From: JAVBLF01 sp031553675
GTDB lineage: Bacteria; Bacillota; Clostridia; Christensenellales; CALWSW01
NCBI GenBank assembly: GCA_031553675.1
Contig: JAVBLF010000118.1
Span: 1 to 23,256, forward strand
Reading direction: 5' to 3'
Length of the DNA stretch: 23,256 nt
The position numbers were made by a program, and so were the translations under genes. Position 1 is the stretch's first letter. Each line of letters starts with the position of its first letter. The notes beneath the pieces were generated by a model. That model did not search any database, was not told the origin of the DNA, and saw nothing but the letters and a program-made list of their open reading frames with translations. Positions 21,189 to 23,256 of this stretch are shown in pieces.

Positions 21189-22844
21189 ATGCTGACCGAC
21201 ATCCAAATTGCATCCGCCGCCAAGATGCGCCCCGTTCAGGACATCGCGAAAGACCTCCAGATCCCCGAGGACGCGATCTACAGCTATGGCCCTAACATGG
21301 CCAAGATCGACGTCGACAAGGTCCCGAAGCGTCAACCCGGTAAGCTCATCCTCGTCACAGCGATCAACCCGACCGCTGCCGGTGAAGGCAAGACGACGGT
21401 TTCGATCGGTTTGACCGACGGCCTGCGCGAGATCGGCAAAAACGCCATGATCGCCCTGCGCGAACCCTCGATGGGCCCGGTCTTCGGCGTCAAAGGTGGC
21501 GCGGCAGGCGGCGGCTATTCGCAGGTCGTCCCCATGGAAGAGATCAACCTCCACTTCACGGGAGACTTCCACGCGATCACCAGCGCCAACAACCTCGTGG
21601 CGGCCCTGATCGACAACCACATCCAAAAGGGCAACGACCTGGGCTTTGACCGCGTCGTATGGCGCCGCTGCATGGACATGAACGACCGCCAGCTCCGCTT
21701 CGTTGTCAATGGCCTCAACGGCCGCTCCAACGGCGTCCCGCGCGAAGACGGTTTCGATATCACGACGGCCTCCGAAATCATGGCCACCTTCTGCCTCGCG
21801 ACCGACCTCGACGACCTGCGCGTCCGTCTGGGCCGCCTCGTGCTCGGCTATACGAAGGAAGGCAAGGCCATCACGGCCGGTGAACTCGGCGGCGTTGGCT
21901 CGCTGATGGTGCTGCTCAAGCGCGCCCTCCAGCCCAACCTCGTCCAGACCCTGGCGAACACCCCCGCCTTTGTCCATGGCGGTCCCTTCGCCAACATCGC
22001 GCACGGCTGCAACAGCGTGATCGCCACCCGCACCGCCATGCAGCTCGCCGACTACACCGTCACGGAAGCCGGCTTCGGCGCCGACCTCGGCGCGGAAAAA
22101 TTCATCGACATCAAATGCCGCACCGCAGGCTTCAAGCCCTCGGCCGTCGTCATTGTCGCGACCGTCCGCGCGCTCAAGAGCCACGGCGGTGTCCCCAAGC
22201 CCGAGCTCAACAAGGAAAATCTCGCAGCGCTCGAAGCTGGCATGGGCAACCTGATCAAGCACGTCGAAAACATGAAGAACGTCTTTGGCGTGCAGCCGAT
22301 CGTCGCCGTCAACAAGTTCGTCACCGACACTGACACCGAAGTGAAAATGATCGTCGACGCGGTCGCAGCCGCTGGCGCAAAAGCCATTCCGGTCAACGTC
22401 TGGGGTGAAGGCGGCAAGGGCGCGGTCGATCTCGCGAAACACGTCGCCGAAGTCGCCGACGCCGACAACGCAGCGCTCCAGCATCCTTACGAACTCTCGG
22501 ACAGCTACGCCGACAAGATCCGCGCCGTCGCGACGAAGGTTTACGGTGCCGACGGCGTCGTCTTCACGCCGCTCGCCGCCAAGCAGCTTGCCGACTTCGA
22601 CGAGATGTTCCCCGGCTGGCCGGTCTGCATGGCCAAGACCCAGTATTCGCTGACCGACGACGTCAAAGTCCTCGGCCGCCCCACCGGCTTCAACGTCACG
22701 ATCAAGCATGCGCGCATCAGCTCGGGCGCTGGCTTCGTCGTCGCTTTCTGCGGCGAGATCATCGCGATGCCCGGCCTGCCCAAAGTGCCCGCCGCCTACG
22801 CGATCGACATCGACGAAAACGGCGAAACCGTCGGCCTCTTCTAA
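21189..22844 (+). CDS. fhs: Formate-tetrahydrofolate ligase
   Basis: A 551-residue cytoplasmic enzyme that makes 10-formyl-THF from formate, THF and ATP. This supplies one-carbon units for purines and, in acetogens, for the methyl branch of acetyl-CoA synthesis. Diagnostic motifs are the P-loop NPTAAGEGKTT (60-70; most relatives have NPTPAGEGKTT, so Pro is Ala here), GVKGGAAGGGY (100-110) and VATVRALKSHGG (323-334). Length is normal (about 555). ATG 21189 has AAGGAG seven bases upstream; the in-frame extension to 21087 is in the leader and not used. The gene is alone between promoter and terminator; other folate-pathway genes are not in the window. Codon use is strongly C-ending, consistent with high expression. 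Confidence 0.98.
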   Translation: MLTDIQIASAAKMRPVQDIAKDLQIPEDAIYSYGPNMAKIDVDKVPKRQPGKLILVTAINPTAAGEGKTTVSIGLTDGLREIGKNAMIALREPSMGPVFGVKGGAAGGGYSQVVPMEEINLHFTGDFHAITSANNLVAALIDNHIQKGNDLGFDRVVWRRCMDMNDRQLRFVVNGLNGRSNGVPREDGFDITTASEIMATFCLATDLDDLRVRLGRLVLGYTKEGKAITAGELGGVGSLMVLLKRALQPNLVQTLANTPAFVHGGPFANIAHGCNSVIATRTAMQLADYTVTEAGFGADLGAEKFIDIKCRTAGFKPSAVVIVATVRALKSHGGVPKPELNKENLAALEAGMGNLIKHVENMKNVFGVQPIVAVNKFVTDTDTEVKMIVDAVAAAGAKAIPVNVWGEGGKGAVDLAKHVAEVADADNAALQHPYELSDSYADKIRAVATKVYGADGVVFTPLAAKQLADFDEMFPGWPVCMAKTQYSLTDDVKVLGRPTGFNVTIKHARISSGAGFVVAFCGEIIAMPGLPKVPAAYAIDIDENGETVGLF

Positions 22845-22871
22845 ATCACAAACATTTTGCAAATCTACACG

Positions 22872-22902
22872 AGAGCCTTGCCATCTGGCAGGGCTCTTTT
22901 TT
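22872..22902 (+). terminator. Terminator of fhs
   Basis: An eleven-base stem (22872-22882 with 22887-22897, one G-T pair) with the loop ATCT, followed by a T-run to 22902. It lies 27 bases after the fhs stop. Confidence 0.93.
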
Positions 22903-22922
22903 CGCCCTTGCCTGCCAACCCG

Positions 22923-22931
22923 TGTTATAAT
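22923..22931 (+). promoter_or_regulatory. Extended -10 promoter of the DUF975-like gene
   Basis: TGT directly before a perfect TATAAT (22926-22931) gives an extended -10 element. No convincing -35 is present; the usual place holds the tail of the fhs terminator. The leader would be about 50 bases. Confidence 0.6.
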
Positions 22932-22986
22932 GAATTTGTATGAAATGCTTTCGTAGTCAATATATTGCTGAATGGGGGTTTGGAAA

Positions 22987-23256
22987 ATGGGTGCGTTTAA
23001 TCGTCCTGCGCTGAAACAAGAAGTGCGCGGCATTCTCAAGGGAACTTTCTTCAAAGTGTTTCTCGTGCTCCTGGTGGTCGGCTTCCTGACCCATGGCCCC
23101 CAGGTCGCACAATTACTGATCGGGGAATTGCGTTCGGAATCTTCGGATGCGCTTGCCTTGGGGGGCACGATCGGCTCGGCGTTCAGCGCGCTCTTGCCTG
23201 TGCGCAACGGCGTCGATTTCACTTGGCCCTGGGGCGTCGTCTTTGGCGTTTACGCG
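22987..23256 (+). CDS. DUF975-like membrane protein, N-terminal part (runs off the window)
   Basis: Ninety residues are visible and the frame is open to the last base. The start MGAFNRPALKQEVRGILKGT, followed by a hydrophobic helix (FFKVFLVLLVVGFLTHG), resembles the opening of DUF975 integral membrane proteins: a short basic amphipathic helix with L-K-x-x-x-R-x-x-L-K-G, then a membrane span. Function of the family is unknown. A GGGGG stretch nine bases before ATG 22987 is the likely ribosome site. The family call rests on the N-terminus only and could change once the full gene is seen. Confidence 0.6.
   Translation, partial: MGAFNRPALKQEVRGILKGTFFKVFLVLLVVGFLTHGPQVAQLLIGELRSESSDALALGGTIGSAFSALLPVRNGVDFTWPWGVVFGVYA

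Noticed and set aside
20828..21223. A 131-residue minus-strand frame overlapping the fhs leader
   Set aside because: It crosses the fhs promoter and start, has no ribosome site and no recognisable features.
21165..23222. A 685-residue open frame on the minus strand opposite fhs
   Set aside because: It is the mirror of fhs, whose strongly biased codons leave few stops on the other strand. It lacks a ribosome site, has a composition rich in Asp, Val and Gly of the typical shadow type, and would read through the fhs terminator.

Overview
The window reads as chromosomal DNA of a GC-rich Gram-positive bacterium, probably a Firmicutes/Clostridia-type lineage. The evidence is near-consensus sigma-A promoters with 16-18 bp spacers, strong AGGAGG-type ribosome binding sites, GTG/TTG starts, a lipoprotein, a sortase-like sorting signal, a Bacillota-type ABC exporter pair and a formate-tetrahydrofolate ligase gene. 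Species cannot be named from the sequence. Coding density is high and I see no tRNA, rRNA, CRISPR array or intact transposase.

Left part (1-7850): a minus-strand operon encodes an ABC exporter ATPase and permease, with mutY translationally coupled at its end. Its promoter lies back-to-back with one for a GIY-YIG protein, followed by a two-repeat YegP/DUF1508 protein, a lipoprotein of unknown function, a zinc-ribbon membrane protein, a histidine-rich MarR regulator with an inverted-repeat operator on its own promoter, and a membrane-anchored alpha/beta hydrolase. Most of these are single genes bounded by clear hairpin terminators.

Middle (7848-19790): one minus-strand polysaccharide operon of about 12 kb. 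It runs from a TTGACA-17-TACAAT promoter at 19762-19790 to a terminator at 7848-7875. In transcription order it encodes: a nucleotide-sugar 4,6-dehydratase lacking the usual membrane domain; a Wzz-type co-polymerase fused to a degenerate tyrosine-kinase domain; an initiating phosphoglycosyl transferase; a FemAB/GNAT-like acyltransferase; a DegT aminotransferase; GT4 and GT2 glycosyltransferases; an EpsG/Wzy polymerase; a Wzx flippase; and a secreted parallel beta-helix protein. Several neighbours overlap by ATGA. The set fits a Wzy-dependent exopolysaccharide or capsule whose first sugar is probably a 4-amino-4,6-dideoxyhexose. The FemAB-like protein takes the place where a PglD-type acetyltransferase would be expected.

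Right part (19790-23256): a non-coding stretch with foldable inverted repeats, then a small acidic Glu-Pro-rich surface protein with an APKTGD sorting motif. After it come a spacer of about 670 bp holding promoters and a short open segment, a monocistronic fhs gene, and the start of a DUF975-like membrane protein cut by the window edge.

The most interesting points are the aminosugar branch with a FemAB-like enzyme, the dead BY-kinase domain, the membrane-less dehydratase, the MarR operator, a shared terminator stem used at three sites, and strong over-representation of GCGATCGC (15 copies).
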